Source: Miscanthus floridulus (taxonomy: Eukaryota; Streptophyta; Magnoliopsida; Poales; Poaceae). From it: DNA of 64,000 bases. Shown here in pieces: positions 22,205 to 33,998 of this stretch (within the stretch, counting starts at the first letter, position 1; each line of letters starts with the position of its first letter). The stretch covers positions 10,116,386 through 10,180,385 of the forward strand of contig NC_089593.1 in assembly GCF_019320115.1 (NCBI RefSeq). Direction: 5' to 3'. A program made the position numbers and the translations under genes. The notes below the pieces were generated by a model. It ran no database searches and was not told the DNA's origin. It saw only the letters and a program-made list of their open reading frames with translations.

Positions 22205-22922
22205 AAGAACCCGGCGCCGCACCCTAGAGCCCAGCCTATTTGCCGGCGATGGAGGATATGGCGGCAGAGATGATGCTCGAGGCCATCGAGGAGATGACCA
22301 CTAACGTGGACGCCGTTCAGGCACGGGGGCTGGCGGACATCCTCGCCCGCAACGGCGATGCCGAGTACCTTGCGAAATGTGGCCTCGTCGGCGCCGGCGC
22401 TTCCGACCGAGCCACTTTGCATGCCAAGGTGCCCACGGCGATGTGCGACGACTTGAAGCCGTACATCCTTCGCATCGCCAACGGCGACAGGTCACCCGTC
22501 CGGTCAGGCTCCGTGCACCCCATTTGTGAGTTCACCATCAGCTCCGGCACATCGGATGGCGAGCCCAAGCTGATCCCTGCCATGAAGGATGAGGTCGACC
22601 GCCGCATGCTACTCCACAGCCTCGTCATGGCAGTCATGAACTAGTAACACTTCGTCCTCATGAGTTGCTTAATTTTGCACCCGGTCGATTTATTTTATTT
22701 TATTTGCATGATGATCGATCGAGCTGCCTGCGTTCGGGTACGGCCTCGTTCACGCGGTCTCCTTCCTGCAGCGCAACTGGGGCCACCTTGCCGATGACAT
22801 CGAAGCTAGCGCGCTCGTAGGTTGTTATATCACCGAATTGGACCTGTCGGCGCTCCGGTTGCCGACAGGTCACATATGGGTTGTTTTGGCTGGTGTCAGC
22901 TGCCACGTAGTCCTATCAACTA
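22201..22922 (+). pseudogene. GH3 fragment, array unit 18 (N-terminal frame open)
   Basis: The leader is type II (caccctagagcccagcc) and truncated. ATGs are at 22249 and 22258, and the frame is open to VMN-TAG at 22644, so the stop lies one codon earlier than in the other units. The body is mixed: [38 protein letters not shown]. The second piece (22735-22880) keeps FLQRNWGHLADDIE. Confidence 0.85.
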
Positions 22923-23035
22923 CTATATATATATATATGCACGTGTATAAAGGTAACCTTCACATCTAGGCACCTAGCTAACGCTCAAGTCTAGCTAGTG
23001 TCATTCGCAAAAAAAAGTCTACCTAGTGTCCGGAA

Positions 23036-23036
<1 letters not shown>

Positions 23037-23097
<61 letters not shown>
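23037..23097. repeat. (TA)n microsatellite
   Basis: TA tract of about 60 bp between linker 19 and unit 19. Confidence 0.95.
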
Positions 23098-23102
<5 letters not shown>

Positions 23103-23817
23103 TGATATGACTGACGACGTGCCGAAGAACACGGCGCCGCACCCTAGAGCCTAGCCTACTCGCCGGCGACGGAGAACATGGCGGCAGAGATGATGCTCGA
23201 GTCCATCAAGGTGATGACCACTAACGTGGACGCCGTTCAGGAGCGGGGGCTGGCGGACATCCTCGCCCGCAACGGCGACGCCGAGGACCTTGCGAAATGT
23301 GGCATGCGCCGGCGCTTCCAACCGAGCCACTTTCCGTGCCAAGGTGCCCATGGCGACGTACGACGACTTGAAGCCATACATCCTACGTATCGCCAACGGC
23401 GACATGTCGCCCATCCTGTTAGGCTCCGTGCACCCCATTTCCGAGTTCATCGTCAGCTCCGGCACGTCGGACGGCGAGCCCAAGCTGATCCCGGCCGTGA
23501 AGCATGAGGTCGACTGCCGCATGCTACTCCACAGCCTCATCACGGCAGTCATGAACCAGTAACACTTCATCATCATGAGTTGCTTAATTTTGCACCCGAT
23601 CGATTAATTTTATTTTATGATGATCGATCGAGCTGCCTGTGTTCGGGTACGGCCTCGTCCGCGCGGTCTCCTTCCTGCAGCGCAACTGGGGCCACCTCGC
23701 CGACGACATCGAAGCAGGCGAGTTTGTAGGCTACCGAAGAACTGCCGGCCCTCCAGTTGCCGACAGGGCACACAACGGTTCCTTTGGCTGGTCTCGGCTG
23801 CCACATCGTCCTATCGA

Positions 23818-23820
<3 letters not shown>
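23098..23820 (+). pseudogene. GH3 fragment, array unit 19, last unit (frameshifted)
   Basis: The ATG is at 23178 ([16 protein letters not shown]). A small deletion after KCG (tgtggcatgcgccgg) shifts the frame near 23300, and the type I body [19 protein letters not shown] continues in another frame to VMNQ-TAA at 23562. The second piece at 23645-23790 keeps NWGHLADDIEAGEFVGY. It is followed by (TA)n and two broken linkers (to 24096). Confidence 0.85.

Positions 23821-23900
<80 letters not shown>
23821..23900. repeat. (TA)n microsatellite after the last unit
   Basis: TA tract of about 80 bp. Between it and 24096 lie two shortened linkers separated by a further mixed TA/TG tract (23986-24040). 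Confidence 0.95.
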
Positions 23901-23906
<6 letters not shown>

Positions 23907-24096
23907 GTATAAAGCTAACCTTCACATCTAGGCATATCTAACGCTCAAGTCTAACGCTCGGCTGCCACATCGTCCTATCGACTACTCTATATATATATAT
24001 ATATATATGTGTGTGTATATGTATATGTATATATGTATGTAGGCGTATAAAGCTAACCTTCACATCTAGGCATAGCTAACGCTCAAGTCTAACGCT

Positions 24097-24600
24097 CCAC
24101 CGTCTACGGGTCCTCAGAGTGCTACTTCGGCCTCAACCTCCGGCCGATGTCCGGCGGCGACCCGGCCGAGGCGTCTTACACCATCATGCCCAACATGGCC
24201 TACTTCGAGTTCCTTCCCACGGACGTGGCAGACGATGCAACGGTGGCGAGCCAGCTCGTGGAGCTCACCCGCGTGGAGTCCGTGCGCGAGTACGAGCTGG
24301 TGGTGACCACCTATGGCGGGCTGTACCGGTACCGCGTTGGCGACGTCCTCCGCGTGTCAGGGTTCCACAACGCGGCGCCGGAGTTCCTGGTCCTGCGCCG
24401 CCGCAACGTGCTGCTGTCCGTGGACGTCGAGAGGACCGACGAGGCGGAGCTGCAGCGCGCGGTGGAGCGCGCGTTGGCCGCGCTGCTCGTCCCGCGCGGC
24501 GCGGGCGTGGCGGACTACACCACCCGGACGTGCGCCGTGACCGACCGGGCGTGGCGGACTACACCACTTGCTTTGGCACTGGGACTCTGCTGCTCTGCGA
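24097..24600 (+). pseudogene. GH3 C-terminal exon, copy A
   Basis: It is joined straight to a broken array linker at ccaccgtc. The frame reads [82 protein letters not shown]. SSECYFGxN and YRxGDxLxVxGFHN are conserved GH3 motifs for adenylate binding and the C-terminal hinge. After CAVTDR a deletion fuses to the last codons (ttgctttggcactggg), removing the segment that holds [10 protein letters not shown] in the family and in copy B. It has no start codon and no link in frame to the array. It is the ancestral 3' half, now separated from its N-terminal part. Confidence 0.85.
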
Positions 24601-24601
24601 T

Positions 24602-24895
24602 TTTGAAACTGTTTCTTGCTTCTCGATTAGCTCACCTGGTCCGGCCATCGAGCTAGGCACTTCAAGTTTATCTCCGCAGACCATGTACATATGTGTATAT
24701 GAAACGGTTTCTTGCTTCTCGATCAGCACACGTGGTTCCGCCATCGAGCTACGCACTTCAAGTTTATCTCAAAATACATACTCCATCATGTATGACCATG
24801 TACATATACATATATGTGTATATGAAAATTTTCTTGATTAGCACACGTGATCCGGCCATCGAGCTAGGCACTTTAGGTTTATCTCAAAATCTTTA
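24602..24895 (+). repeat. Three tandem copies of a repeat of about 100 bp in the GH3 3' flank
   Basis: The block tgtttcttgcttctcgattagc..acctggtccggccatcgagctaggcacttcaagtttatctc occurs at about 24606, 24708 and 24826, the last one shorter. The same copies are found in copy B (57202, 62209 and 62330), so they predate the segmental duplication. Bases 24896-25416 are non-coding flank shared with 62400-62921; I see no gene there. Confidence 0.75.
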
Positions 24896-25416
24896 ATGGA
24901 AGCAGCCTGGCATGTGGGCAAAGTCCGTGCGCCCTATGTACTCCGCCTGCATATACGCCGCATACTTCGAAGATGTCGTATTACATGGCCATGTGCTGAG
25001 TGCTGACTATACTTCAGTTTAATTTGCATATGAGCTTTCTGGTCTGCACTTTAGAAGCATATTTCTACATCTAATCTAATCTAAAAAAGTTGTAATGTCA
25101 TCATCTGTCTGGTGATACAAGTCTTGATTCATGATCATGTGTCCGCGTCCGATAAGAATCATCTTTCACTTTGAGCTCACATGTCCGTGTCCTACCTGAT
25201 GATACAAAGACCGGATCTATGTATCCGCGTCCGATACAAAGTCAGACCACCGCCTCCATGTGCAGGTCCATTTAACCTGACGTGTAAGAGAAGGAAAAAA
25301 GGTCTAAATGAATTTCAACATAGTTTAAGGTTCACAAAAGCAAAAACATTTATTAGCTTTTAGTATTTTCCTAAAATGATCACAACAATCACTGTAGGTG
25401 TGGGCAAAAATTCATT

Positions 25417-25491
25417 GGCCCTGTTCGCTTTGCTTAAAAACCATGGCTGAAAGTATTGTTCGCTGATTTGTTGTGAGAGAAAAACACTGTT
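25417..25491 (+). mobile_element. MITE, left part (split by the Gypsy element)
   Basis: It begins GGCCCTGTTCGCTT after the triplet att. The remainder is at 45544-45587, ending AAGCGAACAGGGCC before att. The two parts together match the uninterrupted copy at 62922-63039. The 3-bp duplication and 14-bp inverted ends suggest a PIF/Harbinger-like MITE (inference). Confidence 0.65.
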
Positions 25492-25742
25492 CGTCGGGTT
25501 CATAAACCCAGGGTCCCCGATGGGCCCGCTTCCCTGCAAAAGCTCGGCCCAGCAAACAGCATTACAACAACGCGCGACTCCTGGGCCGGCCCAGATACCT
25601 AACGACAGGCCAGAAGAGCTATCCAGACTTCGACCGGAAGGCCTGGCCAAGGAGGGGACGACGCTCGCTTCCGACTCCTACCCGCTTTTCCGACCAGGAA
25701 TACGCCGAACCTTTGCTTACTGCTCTTCTCCGTCCGACACAG

Positions 25743-28700
25743 TTTTTTTTTTAATTTTAACCCTTTTTTGAATATAATTTTAAATCTAACACTGTTGGTT
25801 TTTTTTAAACTAACACTTTTGGCCGCGCCTATTGCCCTGGCGCGGCCAAATGCCTGTGCCGCGCCATGCATGGTGGCGCGGCCCAGGGCTGACGTGGCGT
25901 GGGCCAGCCTGGGGGGCCGCTGATGTGGCGGGTCTTGCCGCGCCACCGACCCTGGCGTGGCAGGACCAGATATATACCGCGTGCGAGCCCGCCCGCCCGC
26001 ATGCACCCCTGCCCTGCCCGCCCGCCCAACGCCCGAACGTCGCCGCCGCCGCCGCCAGCCGCCGCCAGCACCTTGCCTGCGACCGCACGCACCCGCGCCC
26101 GCCCGGCCTCGCCTCGCCCCGCCTGCGCCTGCATGGCCCGGCCTCGGCCGCTCGCCCACGCCGCGGCCGGCCACTCCCGCCGCGCAGCGCCCTAGCCGGC
26201 CACGCCACGAACGCCGGCGCGTCAAGGCCGCCCGCTCCTAAGGTACCTCCCTCTCGATTTCATATTTTTATTATTATTATCTAGTATAGTTAGTATTTTT
26301 TGTATCTACTATTAGTGTCTTTGACCAAATTTATATAATAGCGTGCTAATATTTATAATACATAATAGGTACTATTACATTAAGCATGGAGTATACTTTC
26401 GTAATAAACTTATTAGGAGATAGAAATATTGATACCGTTTTTTTAGTTTTGATCAAACTTAAACATATTTGACTACTCGAGAAGCAAGATGTGTATTTAT
26501 TTTGAGACGGAGAGATTACTTGTAATTTTAGAACCAAAGTTTTATATGGATTGATTATGTATTTATTATCTAGTATAGTTAGAATTTTGGGTTTAGAGAT
26601 TTAGGCTAGTTAGGTTAGTGAATTTGTTTGTGAACTTACTAATGTTAACTTGAATTTTGTTAATTTGAATACTCTAACGCTTTGTTTATCAATTTGTAAC
26701 AGGATGGCCCCTCCCACGCAGCACCCGTTGTACCCCATTCTGGAGGTGGAGTACGACGACCAGCACCGAGCACACATCTTGAGTGACAACGACGCAGAGG
26801 TGTCCTTGCCTCCTTTGAGGCCCCGCACTCACACCAGGGCGCATCACTGGGACAAGCGTTATACGCCGTACATACGGCGTGCCGGCTTCCTCGAGCTTGT
26901 CCGTGTTGTCAACCACGGTCTTCCGCCCTTGACCCAGCACTACTTACTGCAGCTGTAGACAGGTGCGAGTATATTCTTTGTACTGTAAACTTTCTTGTAA
27001 CAAATTAGAGGTAACTAACAGTCGTTCTATTCTTATAACAGGTGGAGGCCTGAGACCCACACGTTCCACCTACCTTGTGGCGAGATGACCTTGACGTTGC
27101 AGGACGTGAAGGCTATTTTAGGCCTTCGGTTGGGGGGACTTCCAGTGACAAGGATAGTTGACAACGATCACTAGAGGGAGCTGGTGGCTCAGTTTACTGG
27201 TTTTCTTCCACCGGACAACGATGCTTCCAAGAAAAATAAGTGAGTAATTCAAGCCTATTTAATACTTGCATTGCTTTACAGCTGGCATCGGGTCTCATTT
27301 TCTTTGATCAATTATAGGAAAAGTTCTGGTGTTTCGTCGTCCTGGATCACAGAGCGCTTTGAGTACTTGGACCCACAAGCTGAGGAGGCACAGATCGACA
27401 GGTTCGCTCGAGTGTGGCTCTGGCACTTTCTTGGTGCTTTCCTCTTCCCAGACGCCTCGGGCAACACCATCAGCTGGATCTTCCTTGACATACTTCGCCA
27501 GCCGTGGGAGACCATAGCGGGGTACAGCTGGGGCAGCGTAGTTCTGGCATGGACGTATCGATAGCTATGCGTTGCCTACCGTCGCACCTCAGGACATGCG
27601 AACCTTGGGGGTTGCTCCTAGCTACTCCAGGTTTGGTGTTGGGAACGATTGCCCGTTGGGAGGCCCCTTAATAATGGTTTACCGGTAAGTACTTCGGTTC
27701 ATTATATTCTTCCAGGCAGTTAGATATGATGAGATTATTTGTTGCTAATTCATTATCGTGTTCAATGCAGTAATGGAACAGGCATGATACACTCCCTACA
27801 ACTCTGTATATCTGGACGGAAGCACAGTTAGTTAGAGGGAATGCGTGGCGCAAGTACAGGGAGTATACGGACGGTCTCGACGTCCTGACACAGCACCAGG
27901 TTACGCTCTCTATACTATCGTAGCAGTGTCTTCTTTGATGTACACTATATCACAACCTAACACAATTACGAAATTTCAGGTGTTTTGGTGTCCTTGGGAT
28001 TCTTTGGAGCTCCAGGACTATCTAAGTCCTGTCACTAGGGACGAGTCACACGAGTATCGCTGCGACGTCCCTCTTATTTTCTTCCACGTGGTTGAGATTC
28101 ACTTGCCCATCCGGGTCTGCAGACAGTTTGGAAGAATGACAGGCTGCCCACCACCGCTTTACTCCACCAATCAAGTATTGTACGGGTGCGTTATCGATTA
28201 ATAAGAATGCTATAATTCAGAGGTGTGTTTGGTACAACTAATATCGTTTTGTTGCAGGTTAGACCGCAGGAAGAGGTACAAGACCAAGGATTGGCGCGTG
28301 ACACATAGCTCATACATACATTTGTGGCAGACCAGGGTACCACATGCGGTCCTTGCGGGTCCTCCACACGACCAGCACACCTTCGATGAGTACCTGCAGT
28401 GGCTTCACAGATCTACGAGGACACATATCAAGCCTCCGTACACTGACGTGGCGATTGATGAGGACTCGGAGGAAGATGTCATCGAAGATGTGTACGACGT
28501 TACCACTAGGGAGGACACACAGCTACAGAGAGCCCCACTTCAAAGATACATGGTAAGATACTTGAATGGTACAATTTGTTATCCTTTTGGTATTAAGTAT
28601 GTGTACTAAAACTGTCCAACCGCGTTTCTAGTACCCAGGCGACATAATTGTCAAGGCTGTCCAATGAAGCAGCGTTCCAGGCTTCACTGAGTCTAGAGGG

Positions 28701-30057
28701 CAGGGGCCAGGCGTTCTCGCGGCTTTTGTGGAGGTAAACATAAACTTGTCCATTTTGAAAATATTTCTTTATTGTATATGTGTTTGGCTAATGAACTAAC
28801 TTTAACGTCTATTTATGCAGAAGGTGAAGAAGAGCTGCAGGAAGCTAGCTTAGAAGTTGAGCTGCATGGACACTCCTTATGAGGAACTGCCACTCTCCAC
28901 AGCGGTCGGGTGGCACGTCTTCAGCCTCTTTGAGGACACCAGCCGGCTCTTCTCAGCCGATGACGCAGGGTGTCCACTTCCGCGGTGCGTACACCACCAA
29001 ATCATAGCGCTGGGAAGGACCCTACAACCGAGGACGAGGAGGAGGACGATGACGACGACGACGAACCCCTAGGCTTCCACGGACAGCACGACCAGTGGGA
29101 AGAATGGCCGTAGGACAAGATCGGCATGTCTCAGCTAGGTGGTGCCCCGTTTGGCACCCAAGGAGCCTCACAGGTACTAACAACGATAGTTTGTTTCAAT
29201 ACGTAGTCTCCATGAACTAACGATCATAAAGAATTATAAGTAATCGTGCGTATCATATACCTGCAGGGTACGAGCCGTACGCACCGTCGACGCGACCATA
29301 CCGACGTTGGCTACACTCCCAATGTGTTGCCAACAAATCCGAAGAGATAGAGGCGTCCGAGGGATCCTTACACTCCTGGGTCTTAGTTTGTTTAGGTCAA
29401 ACGAATATTGGCATCCGAAACTTGCGGGGTTATTTGGTTATGTTATGTCAAACTTATGTCAAAACAATGAATACGTTATGTGGCAGCTTGTCAACTTGCT
29501 TCTTATTCGTTTCGTTGAGTCGTGGCAGCACTACCGACGAGATTAAGTACCCTGCGTTCGGGAACCAGCAGTCCCGGCGTATCTGGACACCAGTGGCAAT
29601 TTTTCGTAATTGGTTAGTTAAAATGGTGCATAACCGTATTATGAAAGACGAAAAACTAATCATTGGCTTATCAAATTCTCTATTCGGCCGTGAAAAAAAC
29701 TCAACAAAATACGGGCGCGACGAGTTTCGATTCTACCATCCAGGTAGCTCAGGTCGGCGGCAGGCGCAGCGGCCAGGTGGTGTGGCTGCTCATGCGGTAT
29801 GTTTGGTCTAGCCACGCCACGCAACAGGGCGTGGCACTGCCGCGCCAGGGTCGGTGGCGCGGCATGACCGCCACGTCAGTGGCCCCCTAGGCCGGCCCAC
29901 GCCACGTCAGCCCTGTGCCGCACCACCATGCATGGCGCGACACAGGCATTTGGCCGCGCCAGGGCAATAGGCGTGGCCAAAAGTGTTAGTTTTAAAAAAA
30001 ATGACAGTGTTAGATTTAAAATTATATTCAAAAAAGGGTTAAAATTAAAAAAAATCA
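25743..30057. mobile_element. Mutator-like element (MULE) carrying a plant-mobile-domain gene
   Basis: A 4.3-kb insertion in the left LTR. Target duplication: ccgacacag (25734-25742) and ccgacacgg (30058-30066), 9 bp with one change; the right LTR shows the empty site gaccgacacggtcag. Terminal inverted repeats of about 225 bp (25743-25965 and 29833-30057) contain tttttttaattttaaccctttttt, then taacact and gccgcgccxxxgccctggcgcggccaaatgcctg. Long TIRs plus a 9-bp duplication define MULEs. I find no MURA-type transposase inside; the only gene is the MAIL1/MAIN-like pseudogene, so the element depended on another transposase. Confidence 0.8.
26704..29386 (+). pseudogene. Plant mobile domain (MAIL1/MAIN-like) gene inside the MULE
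   Basis: Exon 1 starts at the ATG at 26704 after a cag acceptor: RAHHWDKRYTPYIRRAGFLE, then LVRVVNHGLPP. A frameshift near 26928 restores PALLTAAVDRW across the intron 26962-27041. Exon 2 reads RPETHTFHLPCGEMTLTLQD and KAILGLRLGGLPV. Exon 3 (27317) reads WITERFEYLD, ARVWLWHFLGAFLFPD and YSWGSVVLAW. Later exons at 27980-28600 give DRRKRYKTKDWRVTHSSY and QWLHRSTRTHIKPPY. The end PRDPYTPGS-TAG lies at 29386. The order PYIRRAGFL, FHLPCGEMTxTLxD and LxGLPV is that of plant mobile domain proteins, thought to act in the nucleus in silencing and genome stability. Stops at about 27172 (W to TAG) and 27562, and the frameshift, make it a pseudogene. Confidence 0.75.
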
Positions 30058-30893
30058 CCGACACGGTCGGAGCCGACTGGGAACAACCGACCGGGGACGC
30101 CTGCTCGGTGAGGACCCAAGAATCAGGCGGAGCAGATAAGGTAGGGAGATCAAGTCAACCGCAATACCGAGGACCGTACCCTGCACACCTGCAGGACAGT
30201 ACCGCCAGCCCATGCCAGAAGGATGCTATGCAACCTTCCAGACATGTCAGAAGACAAACAGTATTGTGGGCACTAACATTTGTCCTACAGTATGGTAGGC
30301 GCCGACATTTGCCATACCAGACGAACACGATGGAGCCTGCCACATGCATTTGGGCGTCAATAGTATTATGGGCACCGACAACTGTCTTGTACCCGACGGC
30401 GTGGGCAACAAGACTAGGTAGCACACACAGTCACTCTCTCTCACTCTCACTCACTTGTAAGGCCATCCCCTTCACCTATAAAAGGGGATGCGCTCTCTCC
30501 CAACCGAGAGGACAGACATTCCGACTCTCTCTCTCTGCTAAGCTTTAGACATTCTGAGCACTCGAATAGCTCCATAGCTCTAGAACTCTAAAGCTACACA
30601 GAGCATACGTTCTAATACTTAGCGCATGTTGGAGCTCTCATCACTCTTGGTCCTTCGGTTTAGAGCCCGACCGGACCTTTAACACCCCCTTCTTATTCCC
30701 ACTCGTTTGTAACCCCACAGCAAACTTCGAGCACCTGAGCTCAAGAATAAAGTCACCAATCGACTAGAACTGGACGTAGGGCACGTTGCCTAAACCAATA
30801 TAAATCCTATGCCATTGAGAGCTATGCCACATCCAATCCCAACGCACGACAAAACTACAAATATTTACTTGTTGGTCACTTTTCGCACCGACA

Positions 30894-30911
30894 GTTGGCA
30901 CCGTCCGTGGG
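30894..30911 (+). other. Primer-binding site of the Gypsy element
   Basis: GTTGGCACCGTCCGTGGG follows directly after the LTR end ..cgaca. The related GTTGGCGCCGTCTGTGGG occupies this place in many grass Gypsy elements. I did not identify the tRNA. Confidence 0.55.
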
Positions 30912-33900
30912 GAAGACGTCGTGCGTTCACGCTTTTGGTCATCGGATGTCCCACCTTTCCACCATCTTCGGCATGACGGGCTCAACCGATATGATTCGCT
31001 TCGGCTCACTGGAGTTTCCCATGCTCCCACCTGTTGGGATGTGGGTTCCTCCCGTCTTCAAGCCGTTCCAGACATTCCTCTTCAGAAGCCTATACTTTGT
31101 CGCTGACTAGCTCGGCGTACTTCGCCTCCACGAAGGCACTTGTCCCAGCGCCCATCGGAGGAGGAGCGCCCTCCATCGGCTCTGGGCCACCTGACGACCT
31201 CAACGATGAGACACCAGCGTGTAACACCTCGGTTGTTTAAATACTAAAACCTGTCATGTCATCATATGCATTGCAAAGCATTTGGCATTTAGTGAAAATT
31301 TGGATATGCATACACTAAAACAAGTTTACATTTATGTGGTATGTATTGAATTGTATTGTTTGAATCAAGTTCAAAATTTTGGTTGGATTTTGAATTTTTA
31401 TGAAAAATCCTGATTTTCAGTATTTAAATCCTACCCTGAAAACTCATTTCAAAATCTAAGCACATTTTGGGGTTGAGCCTTAAAGCAAAAGTGTAGAGCT
31501 TGTCAAGTTATACAAAGTTTGTTTTTGTAGTTTTCAAAGTTGTTATGAAAAATTTGAGGTAATTTGAAAAGGCGTAATTCCCTAAATGTCCCCTATTTGA
31601 ATTCAAAAGTTCATTTCAAAATGTAGACCGAATTAGGGGATGGTTATAAAAGCAAAGTTGTAGAACTTTGGATTTTGAGCAACTTTTATTTTTGGAGATT
31701 TTTGAGTTATTATGCAAATTTGGGAGTAATTTGAATTTTAAAAGGGGTGGCAATTCTATAATTCTTGTGAACGGTACCACGACCACCGCCCCACCGCCGG
31801 TGTCCTTCTCCGGTCTTCCAGACGCGCATGTGGCCACTCTTGGCTTCGCGCTGGCGCGGTGAAGGCCACTGCGTGTCGCCTCCTTGCTCTCTTGGCCGTT
31901 CTATAAAGCTTAGATGACGTCGGCGACCTTCATTTCGCTGCTCTGAGTGCAGGTTGATATATGTAGGTCGCCTCCTTACTCTTCCCACGGATTGGTGGAG
32001 TACTGTATTCTCGGGTGCCGCAGACCCGTTCTTGTTTTAGAGGATCTGAGTGTAGGTTAATATATATAGGTCGGGGACCTGCATATGTCGTGTGGTCTGG
32101 AATCCCCAGCTGGGTTAATAATTGGTTCGAATCATCGTTGCTCCTCGGTTATGGAGACTCAATTCTCTATTCATCATCGTAGTTAATAACTGGAACTTGA
32201 GAAAGTTTGAGAAAGAGATTGATATGAAGTTCATGATCTCATTACGGATCATGGTAGATTCATATGTGGTACTTATAAAGTTTTACCTTTGAAGTAAAGA
32301 ATTTTGTTAAAGAGGTTTTACGCAAAAGAACTTTGATTATTGCTAAAGCCATACCTTGAATCCCTGAGCCTACATTCCTGAGTCTTCTTAGTTTTTATTT
32401 CAGTTAAGTCTTGTTGAGTACTTTTGTACTCAGGGTTCGTTGACCCTTGTTGCAGGTGAGCCTCATGAGCAGGTCTATTTTGGACCTTGCTGCATGACTG
32501 TTGTTCAGGTCGATGACGATAAGTGATTGTGTGATCCTTGGGCAGGATGTTTATTTTGTGTGTTATGTTTATGTTAATTATGCCACTCCACTACTATTAT
32601 GGTTTGTAATAACTATCGAACTTAGTTTGTAAGGTTTGAAACAACTGGTTTGTAAACTAAGTTATCGTAAGACTTCCGCTACTTTACTTTGATGTATATA
32701 TTTGAATAAATGTTGTAATACTGCAATGACTCTGTAATGTGATCCTGCTCGGAAATCGTGGATGATTCGGGGTTCCCCAAGGACACCCGACAGACTTCTT
32801 AAGTTACCAGGAACATATGTGTAGTTGTCAAAAGTCGTTGGACAGTGACAAGTGCATGTGGGTCCTATAATTTAGGAGGTTCTGCCACACAGCGCTTCGC
32901 TTTGAGCCCACGTTGGGCTCAAGCCCCACTGTGAGTAACATACATATTGTTCTTTACTCATTGTTGAATACCTTCAGTCGATTCTCCAAAGGTGCCCCGT
33001 TGCCCCCGTCGTGACCACCGTGCAACCGGTTCCCCTATGGCCTCGTGTCCCTCGCGGACGCGTACGCACGGGGGCTCTGAAAGACGCTGATACAGCCCCC
33101 TCTCACATCCGAATTCATGGGGATGGCGGGCTACACTCCCACCTCTTTTCATGACCTCGTGGATGATGAGGTTGAAAGCGATGACTCCAGCAGCGGTAAC
33201 GTGGCACTTGGTCACCCTCTGTTCCGGGAGTATGCTATGGCGGACGCTCCGGGACAGCCACCGGTGGTAGCGGAATCTCTATAGACACACACCCCTTCAG
33301 ACCCTCCTGTGGAGGCTCTCGCTCATGCGCAGGAGCACGGCGAAGAGTTGTGACAAAGGCGGTAGAGCCAACTGCCACCTGCGCTGGCACGCTTGGCGCA
33401 GCACGCTGCGCCACACGCGTGTAACCTGGCGAGCGGCGCCTGGGGTCGCGCCCGTTAGGTCCAACGCAACATCCTGGATAGAGGAAATGATCCCCCACAG
33501 TTTGCTCGGGCTGGCTAGAACATCGCCACTATGGCAATGCTTCTGCCTAGCCTTCCCGAGCCTATCGACCCTAGGACCAGGTGGTCCATCAGAACCTCCG
33601 GACGCTGGTCGAAACCACTGCCGTTCAATAGGAGGAGAGCTCCATGTCGCAAAACCGGCTCACGGCCTCTTTCCCCACCGGGGGAATGGGGGTGCACCAG
33701 TTGAATCACTCCATCCGCTCACCACAACAGTCGCCGGGCGTGGAACGGGAGGCTGCAGCTGCACCATGGCCTGACCTGGCCCCTGCTCCACACCGACCAC
33801 CTATGCGTGAACCGTGATGCTCATAGCATCATCAACAATCGGTGTCAAGCCCGACGTGATGATGACGTCCATCAAGGAGCGGTGAGAGCAGGCAGCACAG

Positions 33901-33998
33901 GCCCTGGCCGGACCATTGAGGGGAGCGAGGACATGCACCCCAGGCATGGTCGCCGACCAGATGACTAGAGTCCTAGCCCAGACGGCCCAGGACCATGG
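30912..33998 (+). pseudogene. Degenerate gag region of the Gypsy element
   Basis: Two pieces, 30912-31219 and 32895-33998, flank a solo LTR. Several short frames exist but none is open over more than about 150 codons, and I cannot recognise a capsid or zinc-knuckle motif. The assignment comes from position between the primer-binding site and protease. GC-rich codon-like composition is consistent with decayed coding sequence. Confidence 0.5.
31220..32889 (+). mobile_element. Solo LTR of another Gypsy family
   Basis: A 1,670-bp segment begins TGTAACACCTCGG and ends GGAGGTTCTGCCACA, a combination seen in plant Gypsy LTRs. It is flanked by a perfect 5-bp duplication, cagcg (31215-31219 and 32890-32894). 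No internal domain is present, so it arose by LTR-LTR recombination. It contains AT-rich sequence with repeated tttgaatt..aaaattt motifs and no ORF of interest. Confidence 0.8.

Larger units (their letters stand above)
25492..30893 (+). repeat. Left LTR of the Gypsy element (interrupted by a MULE)
   Basis: It begins CGTCGGGTTCATAAACC, where the right LTR has TGTCGGGTTCATAAACC, so the expected TG has become CG. It runs to 25742, resumes at 30067 and ends cacttttcgcaccgaca. The promoter-like segment TATAAAAGGGGATGCGCTC at about 30476-30494 lies upstream of ctctctc-rich sequence. The right LTR has the same segment near 45003. Confidence 0.85.
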
